From an uncultured Armatimonadota bacterium (lineage in GTDB: Bacteria; Armatimonadota; Fimbriimonadia; Fimbriimonadales; Fimbriimonadaceae), in contig CAIVDU010000093.1 of assembly GCA_903904815.1 (NCBI GenBank), forward strand, positions 25,296-89,295: a stretch of 64,000 bases of DNA, written 5' to 3'. Both the position numbers and the translations under genes were made by a program. The notes beneath the pieces were generated by a model, which saw nothing but the letters and a program-made list of their open reading frames with translations, did not search any database and was not told the DNA's origin. This document shows, in pieces, positions 9,339 through 21,331 of the stretch (position 1 is its first letter; each line of letters begins with the position of its first letter).

Positions 9339-10028
9339 TTAGTCGTCCAACCAAGACCAGTTAACCGAAATCTGGTTGTCGACGGATATCACTCCAGGCG
9401 CGGCCCAAGCGGTCCTCGCCGCATCTTCTTTCTCGGCGTAGGTTCTTACCTTTCCGCGCAGAGTGACGCTGCTCCCCAAGGCAGTGACGGTGACTTCGTC
9501 TGAATCGAGGGCGGAGCTTCTTTTGAGCGCAGCCTGAATGTCCGACTCGATTCCAACCGCTGAAACCTGGGGTTTGATGCTGATTTCGTTAGAGACTCCT
9601 TTGACCCCCAAGAGGTAGTGAATGGCATTCTCCGCTGCATTCTTTTGATACCACCACGGGACTTCTCCTTCTAGGGTGACCCAACCATCACGGACGGTTA
9701 CTTTGACTGCATCGTCCGGGACCGAAGGCGCCCACTTGATCTGTTGGCCAGCTGCCGCCGCAATGTCACTATCATTTCTGTCCAGGGAGCCGGGCAGCTT
9801 AATTTGAATTTCGTCGGCGATGGCGTTTACTCCGACCACTCGCTTGGCGGCGCGAATGGCGTGGGACTTTTCCCAATAGCTTGAAGTGTAGCCATTGAGG
9901 GTTACGGTTCCGTCCTTGACGAGGACGCCGATGTCACTGGTCTTCACGCTAGGCTCATATTTGAGTTCGGAAAGAATGTCGTTCTTGAGGTCAACGTCGC
10001 TGACGTTCTTGTTCATGGTTGAATTCAT
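9339..10028 (-). CDS. Protein with three BON domains (OsmY-like)
   Basis: It has 229 residues made of three consecutive BON domains at roughly 13-72, 85-150 and 160-225. Each shows the pattern of a short helix, a strand such as VKDGTVTLNGYT, VRDGWVTLEGEV or ALGSSVTLRGKV, and a closing GVxxVxNxI motif. BON domains bind membranes or phospholipids and are typical of osmotic and general stress proteins. There is no signal peptide, so it is probably cytoplasmic, unlike E. coli OsmY. The first ATG was chosen because GGAGAAA lies five bases upstream; a second ATG at 10016 is less well placed. Its neighbours (CDF transporter, PRC-barrel protein, acetate kinase) suggest a stress or low-oxygen gene set. 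Confidence 0.9.
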   Translation of the reverse strand: MNSTMNKNVSDVDLKNDILSELKYEPSVKTSDIGVLVKDGTVTLNGYTSSYWEKSHAIRAAKRVVGVNAIADEIQIKLPGSLDRNDSDIAAAAGQQIKWAPSVPDDAVKVTVRDGWVTLEGEVPWWYQKNAAENAIHYLLGVKGVSNEISIKPQVSAVGIESDIQAALKRSSALDSDEVTVTALGSSVTLRGKVRTYAEKEDAARTAWAAPGVISVDNQISVNWSWLDD

Positions 10029-10408
10029 GGGAATTTCTCCGTCACTGATGTCTGCGCGGCGTGCCAGCTAGGGGCCTCGATCATGGTGTCTTTTGAGACC
10101 GGAGACTGGAGAACCGCCACTCACAGGATGGCGGGCACATGTGGCTCGTGCCAGTCATGAATAACAAGGTCGGCTAAAGGGCTGACAGCCATTCGCTGAG
10201 GATGTGCGCTTAACTCTCGACCGCATGCTGAGTCGTGACCTTGCAAACGGCTCGAGCGGTCGGATGGAGTCTCGGATGGAGCCGAGCCGTTCTGCCAGGC
10301 GGAACCGTTGTCTTGCTAATCGAGTCCGTGACCTCGGCGATGTGTTCGGATAGAAACATCACCTCCTTGTTTTCGTCTTTGAGCCGCCAAACGCTAGCCT
10401 GTACCACC

Positions 10409-11374
10409 ATGGTCGATCAAACCGAAATACGCGCCACTCGCCGGAGCGTGCTCGTCTCTGCCGCGGTCAACCTTGTGGAGGCAGTTGGACTAGCTGTCGC
10501 CTCGTGGATCTCTGGGTCCTTTGCACTTCGGGCTCAGACTGCGGACAATTTTGCCGAACTCGCGGTTGGGTTGTTTCTATGCATTGGTGTGCTCTCCAGC
10601 GACCGACCCTCGGACGAAACGCATCCTCTCGGGTATGGCCGCGAGCGATTCTTCTGGTCGCTGTTTGCTGCCCTCGGCATCTTCATCGGTGGCGCTGGTC
10701 TCGCCCTCGAAGGCGCCATCCGTTCGGCCCTTCACCCGTCATCCATTACATCCTACGGCGTCGCTTACTTGGTCCTAAGCGTGACCATCGTGTTGGATGC
10801 GATCGCCTTGATGGTGGCTTTGCCTCCTTTGCGACGCCAAGCGATCACGCACGGCGTCTCATTGCGAGTACACCTGCTGAGGAACTCTGATCCTGCCTTG
10901 ACGACGGTTGCGGTGAGCGGAGGATGTGCCTTGATCGGTGGTTTTGTTGCCGCAATTGGACTGGCGGCGAGTGAGTTGATTGGCAGCCCAACACCCGACA
11001 CTTTGGCAAGCGGGCTCATTGGGTTACTCCTTCTGGTGACATCGGTGTTTCTCTTGAGCACGAACCGCGAGCTACTCATCGGTCGGGGCGTCCCGGCGGC
11101 AACGCTTACCGAAATGCGTCGAATTGTTGCCGAGCAGGATGGGGTCGTCAAGGTCCCAGACCTATTCGCGGTGTTCGTAGGGCCGTCGAGTGTGATCGTC
11201 AACGGAGATGTGACGTTTGCTGCGAGCCTCAGTCTCCATGGGGTCGAGAATGCCATCACCCAAGCTGCGATTGCCCTTCGAAAGCGGTGGCCCGCCATTG
11301 AGTATGTCTACTTGACCCCCGTTCCTCGAGCGCGGGTCCGCCGTGTGAGAAGAGCCTCCACTAAACCGAGGTGA
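10409..11374 (+). CDS. Cation diffusion facilitator family transporter (ZnT9-like)
   Basis: Membrane protein of about 321 residues with six predicted helices and a cytoplasmic C-terminal domain. The loop motif HPLGYGRERFFW after helix 2 is diagnostic of the CDF family, ZnT9-like branch. The open frame extends upstream to 10235, but that segment is not membrane-like, so the ATG at 10409 is preferred. Metal-site residues look degenerate: helix 2 has DNFAE where DxxxD is usual, and the Glu-Asp pair expected after SDPALTTV is replaced by Ser-Gly. The exported ion is therefore uncertain. The C-terminus is strongly basic (RARVRRVRRAS). Confidence 0.82.
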   Translation: MVDQTEIRATRRSVLVSAAVNLVEAVGLAVASWISGSFALRAQTADNFAELAVGLFLCIGVLSSDRPSDETHPLGYGRERFFWSLFAALGIFIGGAGLALEGAIRSALHPSSITSYGVAYLVLSVTIVLDAIALMVALPPLRRQAITHGVSLRVHLLRNSDPALTTVAVSGGCALIGGFVAAIGLAASELIGSPTPDTLASGLIGLLLLVTSVFLLSTNRELLIGRGVPAATLTEMRRIVAEQDGVVKVPDLFAVFVGPSSVIVNGDVTFAASLSLHGVENAITQAAIALRKRWPAIEYVYLTPVPRARVRRVRRASTKPR

Positions 11375-11386
11375 TGCGCAGATTCA

Positions 11387-11401
11387 GCCAAAAATTTTGG
11401 C
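11387..11401. promoter_or_regulatory. Perfect 7-1-7 palindrome between the CDF and PEP-CTERM genes
   Basis: GCCAAAA and TTTTGGC flank a single A and are followed by AACTTTTC. It could be a short terminator for the transporter gene (six-base stem, three-base loop, T-rich tail) or an operator for the downstream PEP-CTERM gene. Confidence 0.45.
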
Positions 11402-11433
11402 AACTTTTCAGGATTCGGCGCATTACGACCAGC

Positions 11434-11453
11434 GACCACTTTTGACAGTGGTC
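11434..11453 (+). promoter_or_regulatory. Leader hairpin abutting the ribosome site of the PEP-CTERM gene
   Basis: GACCACT and AGTGGTC pair around a six-base loop. The stem ends immediately before GGAGGA, which lies five bases from the ATG at 11465. It may stabilise the leader or modulate ribosome access. Confidence 0.4.
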
Positions 11454-11464
11454 GGAGGAAGACC

Positions 11465-12202
11465 ATGAACCGAATCACCATGCTAGCCTTGGTAGCCGCA
11501 GTGGCGGGCGTCGCCCACGCAGAAGACTTTAAGATCACGATTACAGATGCCGGGCCTCAGCCTTTGAGCCCACTCTTTTTCAGCGCCAGCACCTCTGCAT
11601 TCGACATTTTTCAACCGGGGGGCAGCGCGTCTCAGGGAATTACGAATATCTCGGAGTTCGGTAACGCGACCGTCGAACTCGGCTATGCGTCGGCCTCGAG
11701 CGCGGTCGGAACCTATGGTCTTTTAGGTGGCTCTCCGCTTCTGCCCGGAGGCACCCGCACCACGACTTTCTCCGCTGACAGTGCCCACTCTTATTTCTCT
11801 TTCGCGGCCATGCTTGGCATCACGAACGACGGGTTCATCGGCAGTTCGGTGAGTAGCGATGGACTCCAACTGTTTCACAACGGCCATGCTCAGTCGCTCG
11901 ACATCGTCGTGTGGGGCGCGAACACCTGGGACGCGGGAGCGGCGCTTGACGCACAAACTGCGGCTACCCTCGCCCACTACGGCGGAACGCCGATCGCCAT
12001 CAATGGAAGTATCCATTCCTACGCGAATGGGCTCACGCCGGGAGTTGGCGACTACGACTCGCTTGGTTTGGCGCAATACAACTGGAATGCTGGCACCGAA
12101 ATCGCTCATATCAAGGTCCAAGCCGTGCCCGAACCAGCTCCGATTGCCGCAATGGGATTGGGAGTCGTGGCCCTGATCAGACGACGGCGGAAGACAAACT
12201 GA
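11465..12202 (+). CDS. Spondin-domain protein with PEP-CTERM sorting signal
   Basis: Exported protein of 245 residues. It has a clear signal peptide (MLALVAAVAGVAHA, cleavage before EDFKI), then a spondin-type domain, recognisable by FKITITDAGPQPLSP, the central FSADSAHSYFSFAAML and a conserved LGITNDGFIG segment. The C-terminus is a PEP-CTERM signal: VPEPAP, a hydrophobic helix, then RRRRK, which is normally removed by an exosortase at the cell envelope. The ribosome site GGAGGAAG precedes the ATG. Its stop overlaps the proposed start of a sigma factor, so the surface protein and a sigma/anti-sigma pair appear to form one operon. Spondin domains occur in surface and biofilm proteins; the ligand is unknown. 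Confidence 0.88.
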   Translation: MNRITMLALVAAVAGVAHAEDFKITITDAGPQPLSPLFFSASTSAFDIFQPGGSASQGITNISEFGNATVELGYASASSAVGTYGLLGGSPLLPGGTRTTTFSADSAHSYFSFAAMLGITNDGFIGSSVSSDGLQLFHNGHAQSLDIVVWGANTWDAGAALDAQTAATLAHYGGTPIAINGSIHSYANGLTPGVGDYDSLGLAQYNWNAGTEIAHIKVQAVPEPAPIAAMGLGVVALIRRRRKTN

Positions 12203-12693
12203 CCTTTGAAGAGACTGCCCGGCGCGAGCTTCCGACCCTCTATCGGGTTGCGCGCCGGCTAACCTCCGATCCCACGGAGGCGGAAGACCTGATCGGCCAA
12301 GCGCTGTTGCGTGCATCGACCGCTTGGCCAAGGTTCGATGGGCAGTATCCCCGTAGCTGGTTGATCCAAATCCTGACCAACTGCTACTTTGGGCTACTGA
12401 GACATCGGGCTTCCCGTCCGCGAGCCGTTTCACTGGATCCCGACTTCGTCGCCGAAGAGTCTTGGAGTGCTGTCGACTGGAGTCTGTGCGGCCCCATGCT
12501 TCTGGGAGAGATTGATCGACTGCCGTCGGAGTACCGCCTTGCGGTCGTCCTGTGCGATATCGAAGATCTTTCGAATGATGAAGCGGCGGCAGCGATGGGG
12601 GTTTCGGTTGGAACCGCCAAGTCTCGCCTATTTAGAGGCCGACGAATTCTACGCGCCCGCCTTTCTAGCCTAATGGATGAAATGAACCGATGA
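12199..12693 (+). CDS. ECF-type RNA polymerase sigma factor with a probable CTG start
   Basis: About 164 residues. Region 2 begins at LTFEETARRELPTLYRVARR and includes LTSDPTEAEDL; region 4 is ALGEIDRLPSEYRLAVVL-like, ending in the helix-turn-helix AAAAMGVSVGTAKSRLFRGR. The first ATG/GTG/TTG in this frame is the TTG at 12307, which would remove half of region 2. The frame has no standard start upstream, but a CTG at 12199 overlaps the previous stop as CTGA and has GCGGAAG a few bases before it, so translation by coupling is proposed. The stop overlaps the next ATG as ATGA, giving an anti-sigma partner. A sequencing error upstream is the alternative explanation. Confidence 0.75.
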   Translation: MTFEETARRELPTLYRVARRLTSDPTEAEDLIGQALLRASTAWPRFDGQYPRSWLIQILTNCYFGLLRHRASRPRAVSLDPDFVAEESWSAVDWSLCGPMLLGEIDRLPSEYRLAVVLCDIEDLSNDEAAAAMGVSVGTAKSRLFRGRRILRARLSSLMDEMNR

Positions 12694-12926
12694 ATCACCC
12701 ACCCTCTAGCCCACCTTGCCGACACATGCGTCGATTCCTTGATCGCGCGGCCGATTCACGCGAGAGCGGATTGCTCGTCTGGTATGCGCGCCACCACGCC
12801 GCGCTATGTCCTGGATGCGGTAGGTACCTTGACTCACTACAGCAGATCGTATTGAGGCTGCGCGCGATTCGAGTAGCCGAAGATGATCAAGCGCTGGCGC
12901 GGATCTTACAAAGACTAGACCGATAG
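12690..12926 (+). CDS. Small zinc-finger anti-sigma factor candidate
   Basis: It has 78 residues, with ATG overlapping the sigma-factor stop as ATGA. The arrangement of Cys10-Arg-His12 and, later, His-His...Cys-Pro-Gly-Cys resembles the zinc-binding HC2 anti-sigma domain, and the gene is in the position usual for the sigma factor's antagonist. It has no membrane helix, so if it is an anti-sigma it would be cytoplasmic and could respond to redox or zinc state rather than an envelope signal. The call rests mostly on context and ligand spacing. Confidence 0.65.
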   Translation: MNHPPSSPPCRHMRRFLDRAADSRESGLLVWYARHHAALCPGCGRYLDSLQQIVLRLRAIRVAEDDQALARILQRLDR

Positions 12927-13001
12927 ACAGAGCGACGCCTATCCTTGAAGGACGGGAATGCGCGGACTGGTGATTCACGCCGGAGGTTAGCGAGACTGTA
13001 A

Positions 13002-14240
13002 GTGGTCTTGCTTTCAACCATAACCCCCCCCATTACACAGCGGCACATCCTGACGATTAACGGCGGCTCTTCCAGTATCCGGTTTGCCGTCTACGAAAAC
13101 GCGGGCTCTCAAAGGCGGATCTTCGGCGGCAAAGTAGACCGAATCGGCCTGACTGGCTCTACGCTGACCATCACGACGCCGGGGCTTCCTTCGATCAGCC
13201 AAGCAACTGACGCGAGCGACCATCATGCGGCTCTCACCTGTTTGCTGAGTGCGCTCGAAGCTCAATCCGACTTTTCATCGATCATCGCGGTCGGACATCG
13301 AGTGGTGCATGGCATGGCCCATACGGAGCCCGAACGCATCACGGATCAACTGCTGGACGAACTTCGCAGTCTGACCCTTTACGATCCCGACCATCTTCCG
13401 AGGGAGATTGAGCTCATTGAGGCGTTCGGAAAGCGGTATCCCAAACTTCCGCAGATCGCTTGTTTTGACACCGCCTTTCATCGAACGATGCCTCGAGTGG
13501 CGAAGTTGCTTCCCATCCCACGACGGTATGAGGCCATGGGTGTTCAGCGTTACGGGTTCCACGGTCTGTCGTACTCATTCCTGATGGAGGAGCTCACTCG
13601 GCTAGGTGAGCCAGCCGCCTCAAAAGGCCGGGTGATTCTTGCGCATTTCGGGAATGGCGCCAGCGTAGCCGCAGTGCTGGATGGCAAGAGCGTTGACACC
13701 AGCATGGGATTCACCCCGGCAGCAGGGTTGGTGATGAGCACGCGCTCAGGCGACCTCGATCCGGGTCTCTTGTCCTTCCTGGCCAACGCAGATCGAATGA
13801 CGGTCAAGCAGTTTGGACAGATGGTGAACCACGAGTCCGGACTGTTAGGAATTTCGGAAACCAGTTCCGATGTCCGCGACTTGTTATCGAGAGAACGGGA
13901 CGACGTGCGCGCGGCGGAAGCTTTAGAGCTGTTTTGCTATCAGGCTAAGAAGTGGATCGGGGCCTACACCGCGGCCCTCGGCGGACTGGACATGCTGGTT
14001 TTCACTGGCGGGATCGGCGAAAACTCCCCCGACATTCGAGAGCGGATCTGTCATGGACTGGGCTTCTTGGGAATTGAACTGAACGCGACTTCCAATGCAG
14101 AGTCGGCGACGATGATTTCCTCCGAGACGAGCCGGGTCCGAGTCCGAGTCATTCGGACAGACGAGGAGCGGATGATTGCCCGCGCGGTCGGCGACCTCCT
14201 CGGTCTGAACGCTCCATCGCAAGGAATCAAACAACCATGA
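13002..14240 (+). CDS. ackA: Acetate kinase
   Basis: It has 412 residues and converts acetyl-phosphate plus ADP to acetate plus ATP. Family motifs are in order: INGGSSSIRF near the N-terminus, GHRVVHG, the catalytic-region FDTAFHRTMP, YGFHGLSYSFL, HFGNGASVAA, GKSVDTSMGFTPAAGL, STRSGDLDPG, and FTGGIGENSPDIR near the C-terminus. The start is a GTG at 13002, with GGAGG 15 bases upstream; this is loose, and other near starts are possible. It is separated from the phosphoketolase gene by one PRC-barrel gene, and together they would complete a phosphoketolase route to ATP and acetate. No phosphotransacetylase gene is adjacent, so the acetyl-phosphate is expected to come from phosphoketolase. Confidence 0.95.
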   Translation: MVLLSTITPPITQRHILTINGGSSSIRFAVYENAGSQRRIFGGKVDRIGLTGSTLTITTPGLPSISQATDASDHHAALTCLLSALEAQSDFSSIIAVGHRVVHGMAHTEPERITDQLLDELRSLTLYDPDHLPREIELIEAFGKRYPKLPQIACFDTAFHRTMPRVAKLLPIPRRYEAMGVQRYGFHGLSYSFLMEELTRLGEPAASKGRVILAHFGNGASVAAVLDGKSVDTSMGFTPAAGLVMSTRSGDLDPGLLSFLANADRMTVKQFGQMVNHESGLLGISETSSDVRDLLSRERDDVRAAEALELFCYQAKKWIGAYTAALGGLDMLVFTGGIGENSPDIRERICHGLGFLGIELNATSNAESATMISSETSRVRVRVIRTDEERMIARAVGDLLGLNAPSQGIKQP

Positions 14241-14348
14241 ATTTCACCTCTTTCGTCACGACTGGGACGCCTCTTGCCTGTCGGCTGCTTCGGACAGCTT
14301 TGAACCGATTGATCAAACAAAACTCTCGAACTGCGTTATCACGCAAGG

Positions 14349-15149
14349 ATGAATTCAATGCTATTTAGAGCCAAGACAATCTCAGGCTACAACCTGGACA
14401 GTGACGATGGGGAAATTGGGAAGGTCAAGGAGTTCTATTTTGACGATAACCACTGGACCATCCGATACCTGGTGGCAGATACCGGCGACTGGCTATCGAG
14501 TAGGCAAGTGCTCATCTCTCCCTATGCTTTGATCTCTGTAAACGAGGAGCTTCACAGCATATCAATCCACTTGTCCAGGAAACAAATCGAGGAGAGTCCG
14601 ACCTTGTACACCGACAAGCCCGTATCCCGGCAATTTGAGCAGGATTATTACGGCTACTACGGATGGCCCATCTATTGGGGCGGCGCAAACACGTGGGGCT
14701 ACTCCTCGTTCATTCCGGGCAATTCAGAATTAGTGTTTCCGAATGTACAGCCCACCAAACATTCCAACTCAACTGGAAAGGAGTGGGATCCAAATCTTCG
14801 GAGTACTCACGATGTGATCGGTCATGACATCCAAGCTTTAGACGGAGAGATCGGTCACGTCGCGGATTTCTTGATCGATGAGGAGAATTGGTCGATTCGC
14901 TACCTGGTCGTGGATACACGAAACTGGTGGCCCGGCAAGAAGGTCCTGATTTCGCCAAACTGGATCGAGCGAATCAGTTGGGATGACTCGAAGGTTTTTG
15001 TGCACCTTAATCTTGAGGCGATCAAGCAGGCGCCCGAGTACACGGACGAAACCGAGATTACGCGCGAGTATGAGGCTTCCCTGCACGAATACTATGACCG
15101 CCAGGGATATTGGGTCAAAGAGGCGGTCACTAAGGCCCACCTCCTATAA
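14349..15149 (+). CDS. Protein with two PRC-barrel domains
   Basis: It has 266 residues with two PRC-barrel repeats at about 8-90 and 150-235. They share the pattern ISGYNLDSDDGEIGKV / IGHDIQALDGEIGHV, then W(S/T)IRYLV(A/V)DT and KVLISPxW/Y. The linker is rich in Tyr, Trp and Gly. PRC barrels bind RNA, photosynthetic reaction-centre subunits or other proteins, and stress-related versions like this are common near BON-domain genes. It is cytoplasmic by appearance. It sits between acetate kinase and phosphoketolase on the same strand, so co-regulation is likely. The biochemical role is unknown. Confidence 0.88.
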   Translation: MNSMLFRAKTISGYNLDSDDGEIGKVKEFYFDDNHWTIRYLVADTGDWLSSRQVLISPYALISVNEELHSISIHLSRKQIEESPTLYTDKPVSRQFEQDYYGYYGWPIYWGGANTWGYSSFIPGNSELVFPNVQPTKHSNSTGKEWDPNLRSTHDVIGHDIQALDGEIGHVADFLIDEENWSIRYLVVDTRNWWPGKKVLISPNWIERISWDDSKVFVHLNLEAIKQAPEYTDETEITREYEASLHEYYDRQGYWVKEAVTKAHLL

Positions 15150-15167
15150 ACGAAGGCCGGAACGGCG

Positions 15168-15205
15168 TCTGCTTGCGTCGAGCGTGTCACATCGTGGCAA
15201 GCAGA
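15168..15205 (+). terminator. Stem-loop downstream of the PRC-barrel gene
   Basis: TCTGCTTGC and GCAAGCAGA form a perfect nine-base stem with a 20-base loop. No T-run follows, so it may be a weak or factor-dependent end, or a transcript stabiliser. It separates acetate kinase/PRC from the large phosphoketolase-ATPase operon. Confidence 0.3.
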
Positions 15206-15326
15206 TTTCCTCGGTTTCCCATCCTCGAACACATCTTCCAGCAACCGAAACCTCTTCACGAGACTTGAAGTCCGAACGCCTGTAATGGCCCGTTCATCAA
15301 GCGATGTCATGCCAGTCCGAGCCCGT

Positions 15327-15340
15327 GCCCTAGTTAGGGC
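15327..15340. promoter_or_regulatory. Short palindrome upstream of the phosphoketolase operon
   Basis: GCCCTA and TAGGGC are separated by two bases and end 20 bases before the phosphoketolase ATG. It is a candidate operator for the whole downstream operon. No convincing -35/-10 pair was identified in this 210-base gap. Confidence 0.35.
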
Positions 15341-15360
15341 GAGTCAGTGAAACCTAAGCC

Positions 15361-17753
15361 ATGCAAACAGTAGCCCCGGCGCCAGAGTTTCTCAAGCCCC
15401 CCTTCTCTTCGGAGGAGTTCCGGCGGATAGATGCCTATTGGCGAGCCGCCAACTACCTATCCGTCGGGCAGATTTATCTATACGACAATCCACTGCTGAA
15501 GGAGCCTCTCAAGCTTGAACATGTCAAGCCGTTGGTGGTCGGTCACTGGGGCACAACTCCGGGACAGAACTTCATCTACGTTCACTTAAATCGAATCATC
15601 AAGAAGCGTGATCTCAACATGTTTTACGTGGCCGGTCCCGGCCATGGCGGGCCTGCGATCGTCGGCAACGTATATCTGGAAGGCACCTGGAGTGAGGTTT
15701 ATCCGAATGTCACCCAGGATGAGGCAGGTCTAAAAAAACTGTTCAAGCAGTTCTCATTTCCGGGCGGGATTTCGAGTCATGTCGCCCCTAGTACACCGGG
15801 ATCGATTCACGAGGGAGGGGAGTTGGGCTACTCGCTCAGCCACGCCTTCGGAGCCGTGTTCGATAATCCTGACCTGATCGTGGCATGTGTGGTCGGAGAC
15901 GGCGAAGCTGAAACGGGCCCTCTTGCAACAGCGTGGCACTCCAACAAGTTTCTGAATCCGGTGACGGACGGGGTTGTCCTCCCTATTCTTCACCTGAACG
16001 GCTTCAAGATTAGCAACCCGACTGTGCTTGCTCGGATCGAGCATGAGGAGTTGGAGCAGTTCCTTCGCGGCTGCGGGTGGACTCCCTATTTTGTGGAAGG
16101 GGATGAGCCCGCAGTCATGCATGAACTGATGGCTTCCACGATGGACCGGGTCTTCGAAGAAATCCGCGAAATTCACCAGCGGGCACGGTTAGGTCACGAC
16201 TCGACTCGACCCCGATGGCCGATGATTGTGCTGAAGTCACCGAAGGGTTGGACTGGACCGAAGGTCGTCGATGGGTTAAAAGTTGAAGGCACCTTTCGAG
16301 CGCACCAAGTCCCCCTGTTAGTAAACGCGGAGAATCCTGACCATCTCACCCAGTTGGAAAGCTGGATGAAGAGTTACCGTCCCGAAGAACTGTTCGATGA
16401 GAACGGTCGACTCATGCCAGAATTGGCCGAACTCGCTCCAACCGGCGACCGGAGAATGGGGGCCAACCCGCATGCGAATGGCGGAACTCTCCTGCGCGAC
16501 TTGCGAATGCCCGATTTCCGCAACCACGCCATTGCCGTTCCGTCTCCAGGCGCCGTGGACGGACAAGACACCCTCATTCTGGGCGCCTTCCTGCGTGACG
16601 TCGCCAAACTAAACCAGGATCAGCGTAACTTCCGGATTTTTGGACCCGACGAAACTCTCTCGAATCTGTTGGGCGCCGTGTTCGAAGTTACCGACCGTCA
16701 GTGGGATGCCCGAGAAGTCGCGAACGATGAATTTTTGGCGCCCTCCGGCCAGGTTTTGGATTCGATGCTCAGCGAGCACCAATGCGAGGGATGGCTGGAA
16801 GGCTACCTTCTCACCGGTCGCCATGGGCTTTTCAACAGTTACGAGGCGTTCATTCGAATCGTGGACTCCATGTTCAGCCAGCACGCAAAGTGGCTCAAAG
16901 TCACGTCGGAGTTGCCTTGGCGTCGAAAGATTGCGTCCCTGAACTACCTGCTGGCCTCCCACGTTTGGCAGCAGGACCACAACGGATTCACCCACCAAGA
17001 TCCCGGATTTCTGGATCATGTCATCAACAAGAAGGCGGAGATCGTACGCTGTTATCTCCCTCCGGACGCTAACTGTCTGCTTTCGGTGTTCGACCACTGT
17101 CTTCGTAGCCGGCACTACGTGAACGTCGTAGTTGCCGGAAAGCACGCCCTTCCTCAATGGCTCACGATGGAGGAAGCGGTGATCCACTGTTCCGAGGGAA
17201 TCGGCATTTGGGAGTGGGCAAGCAACGACAAGGGATGCGAGCCAGATATCGTGATGGCCTGTTGCGGCGATACGCCGACACTTGAGATTTTGGCCGCCGT
17301 TTCGATCCTCCGAGACCACCTTCCCGACCTGAAGATACGAGTCGTCAATGTGGTCGACCTTATGAAACTTCAATCGGCGAGCGAGCACCCGCATGGGCTT
17401 AGCGAACTCGATTACGATGCCTTGTTCACGAGGGATAAGCACATCATTTTTGGGTTTCATGGGTATCCCTGGCTGGTCCACCGGCTCACGTATCGTCGAG
17501 CGAACCGCAATTTGCATGTGCGCGGTTACAAAGAGGAGGGCACTATCACGACCGCCTTTGACATACGGGTTCAGAACGACCTAGACCGTTTCCACCTGGT
17601 TCAAGACGTCGTAGATCGTCTGCCTCAGTTAGGGGCAAGAGGCAATTATCTCAAGCAGATGGTCCAGGACAAGCTGATCCAGCACAAGCAATATATCGAT
17701 GCGCACGGTGAGGACCTCCCCGAGATCCGAAACTGGAAGTGGGGGCGTTCCGA

Positions 17754-17757
<4 letters not shown>
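15361..17757 (+). CDS. xfp: Phosphoketolase (xylulose-5-phosphate/fructose-6-phosphate)
   Basis: It has 798 residues, the usual family length. This thiamine-diphosphate enzyme cleaves xylulose-5-P or fructose-6-P with phosphate to give acetyl-phosphate plus glyceraldehyde-3-P or erythrose-4-P. Motifs seen are [19 protein letters not shown] near residue 95, the cofactor motif [15 protein letters not shown] near 180, and late conserved segments [10 protein letters not shown] and NVVDLMKLQ. It is the first gene of a tightly packed operon, whose next start (GTG at 17754) overlaps its stop as GTGA. With acetate kinase upstream it would give ATP and acetate without glycolytic decarboxylation. A long antisense frame inside it is a coding shadow. 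Confidence 0.97.
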
Positions 17758-20685
<2,928 letters not shown>

Positions 20686-20693
<8 letters not shown>

Positions 20694-21024
20694 GAAAACC
20701 GCCCACAATCCGACGAAGCGCGAATCTGCTTTGGCCACCGAGATCGGTTCGAAAGCGGCACGGATGCTCAGGTCCAAACGCCAGCCGCCGGATGGTGTCT
20801 GGTTCGGTCTTGGGATGATGGGATTGATAGGCTGGTCGGTTGCGACACCGACCCTACTCGGCGCTGCGCTCGGGATCTGGTTGGACAATCATCATCCGGC
20901 GAAGGTGTCATGGACGCTCTCGCTTCTCGTTGCAGGTCTCGCGATCGGTTGTTTTAATGCGTGGCACTGGGTAGCCAAAGAGGATGAAGCGATGAGTAGG
21001 CGGCAGGACAAATCAGATGAGTGA
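20686..21024 (+). CDS. atpQ: AtpQ, AtpI/AtpZ-like membrane subunit of the N-type ATPase
   Basis: It has 112 residues with a basic N-terminal tail and two membrane helices (FGLGMMGLIGWSVATPTLLGAALGIWL and SLLVAGLAIGCFNAWHWV). The GxxLGxWLD motif at the end of helix 1 is typical of the AtpZ/AtpI family, which assists assembly of the c-ring or imports Mg. Placement between epsilon and AtpR is the N-ATPase arrangement. It overlaps both neighbours by eight bases. Confidence 0.85.
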
Positions 21025-21331
21025 AGTCCTGAGCATTGCGCTCGTCGGCTTATGGGGGGGGTTATTGGGCGCGGTCTTTTTCGGAGGGCTTTGGTTTACC
21101 GTGCAGAAGGGTCTCGCCTCTCCACACCCAGCGGTTTGGTTCTTGGGAAGCCTTCTCTTGCGGATGGGCATTGTTTTGTGTGGCCTATATTTCGTAGCCG
21201 CCGGAAACTGGGAGCGGCTGTTGGCATCCCTTGTTGGTTTCCTTACCGCACGGCTGGTCGTGACATGGATGACTCAGTCATCACGGCTTGTCCAGCCCAA
21301 GTCGGTGACGGGGGTGAGTCATTCGCCTTAG
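21017..21331 (+). CDS. atpR: AtpR, N-type ATPase-specific membrane protein
   Basis: It has 104 residues with three hydrophobic helices. Arginines lie inside the helices (GSLLLRMGIVLCG and GFLTARLVVTWM), the hallmark of AtpR; such residues are thought to interact with the c-subunit carboxylates during ring assembly. It is found only in N-ATPase operons. It overlaps atpQ by eight bases and the proposed atpB start by eleven bases. Confidence 0.85.
   Translation: MSEVLSIALVGLWGGLLGAVFFGGLWFTVQKGLASPHPAVWFLGSLLLRMGIVLCGLYFVAAGNWERLLASLVGFLTARLVVTWMTQSSRLVQPKSVTGVSHSP

Noticed and set aside
16609..17517. A 302-codon open frame antisense to the phosphoketolase gene
   Set aside because: It mirrors the codon phase of a strongly conserved gene, has no ribosome site or domain, and is a typical GC-rich coding shadow.
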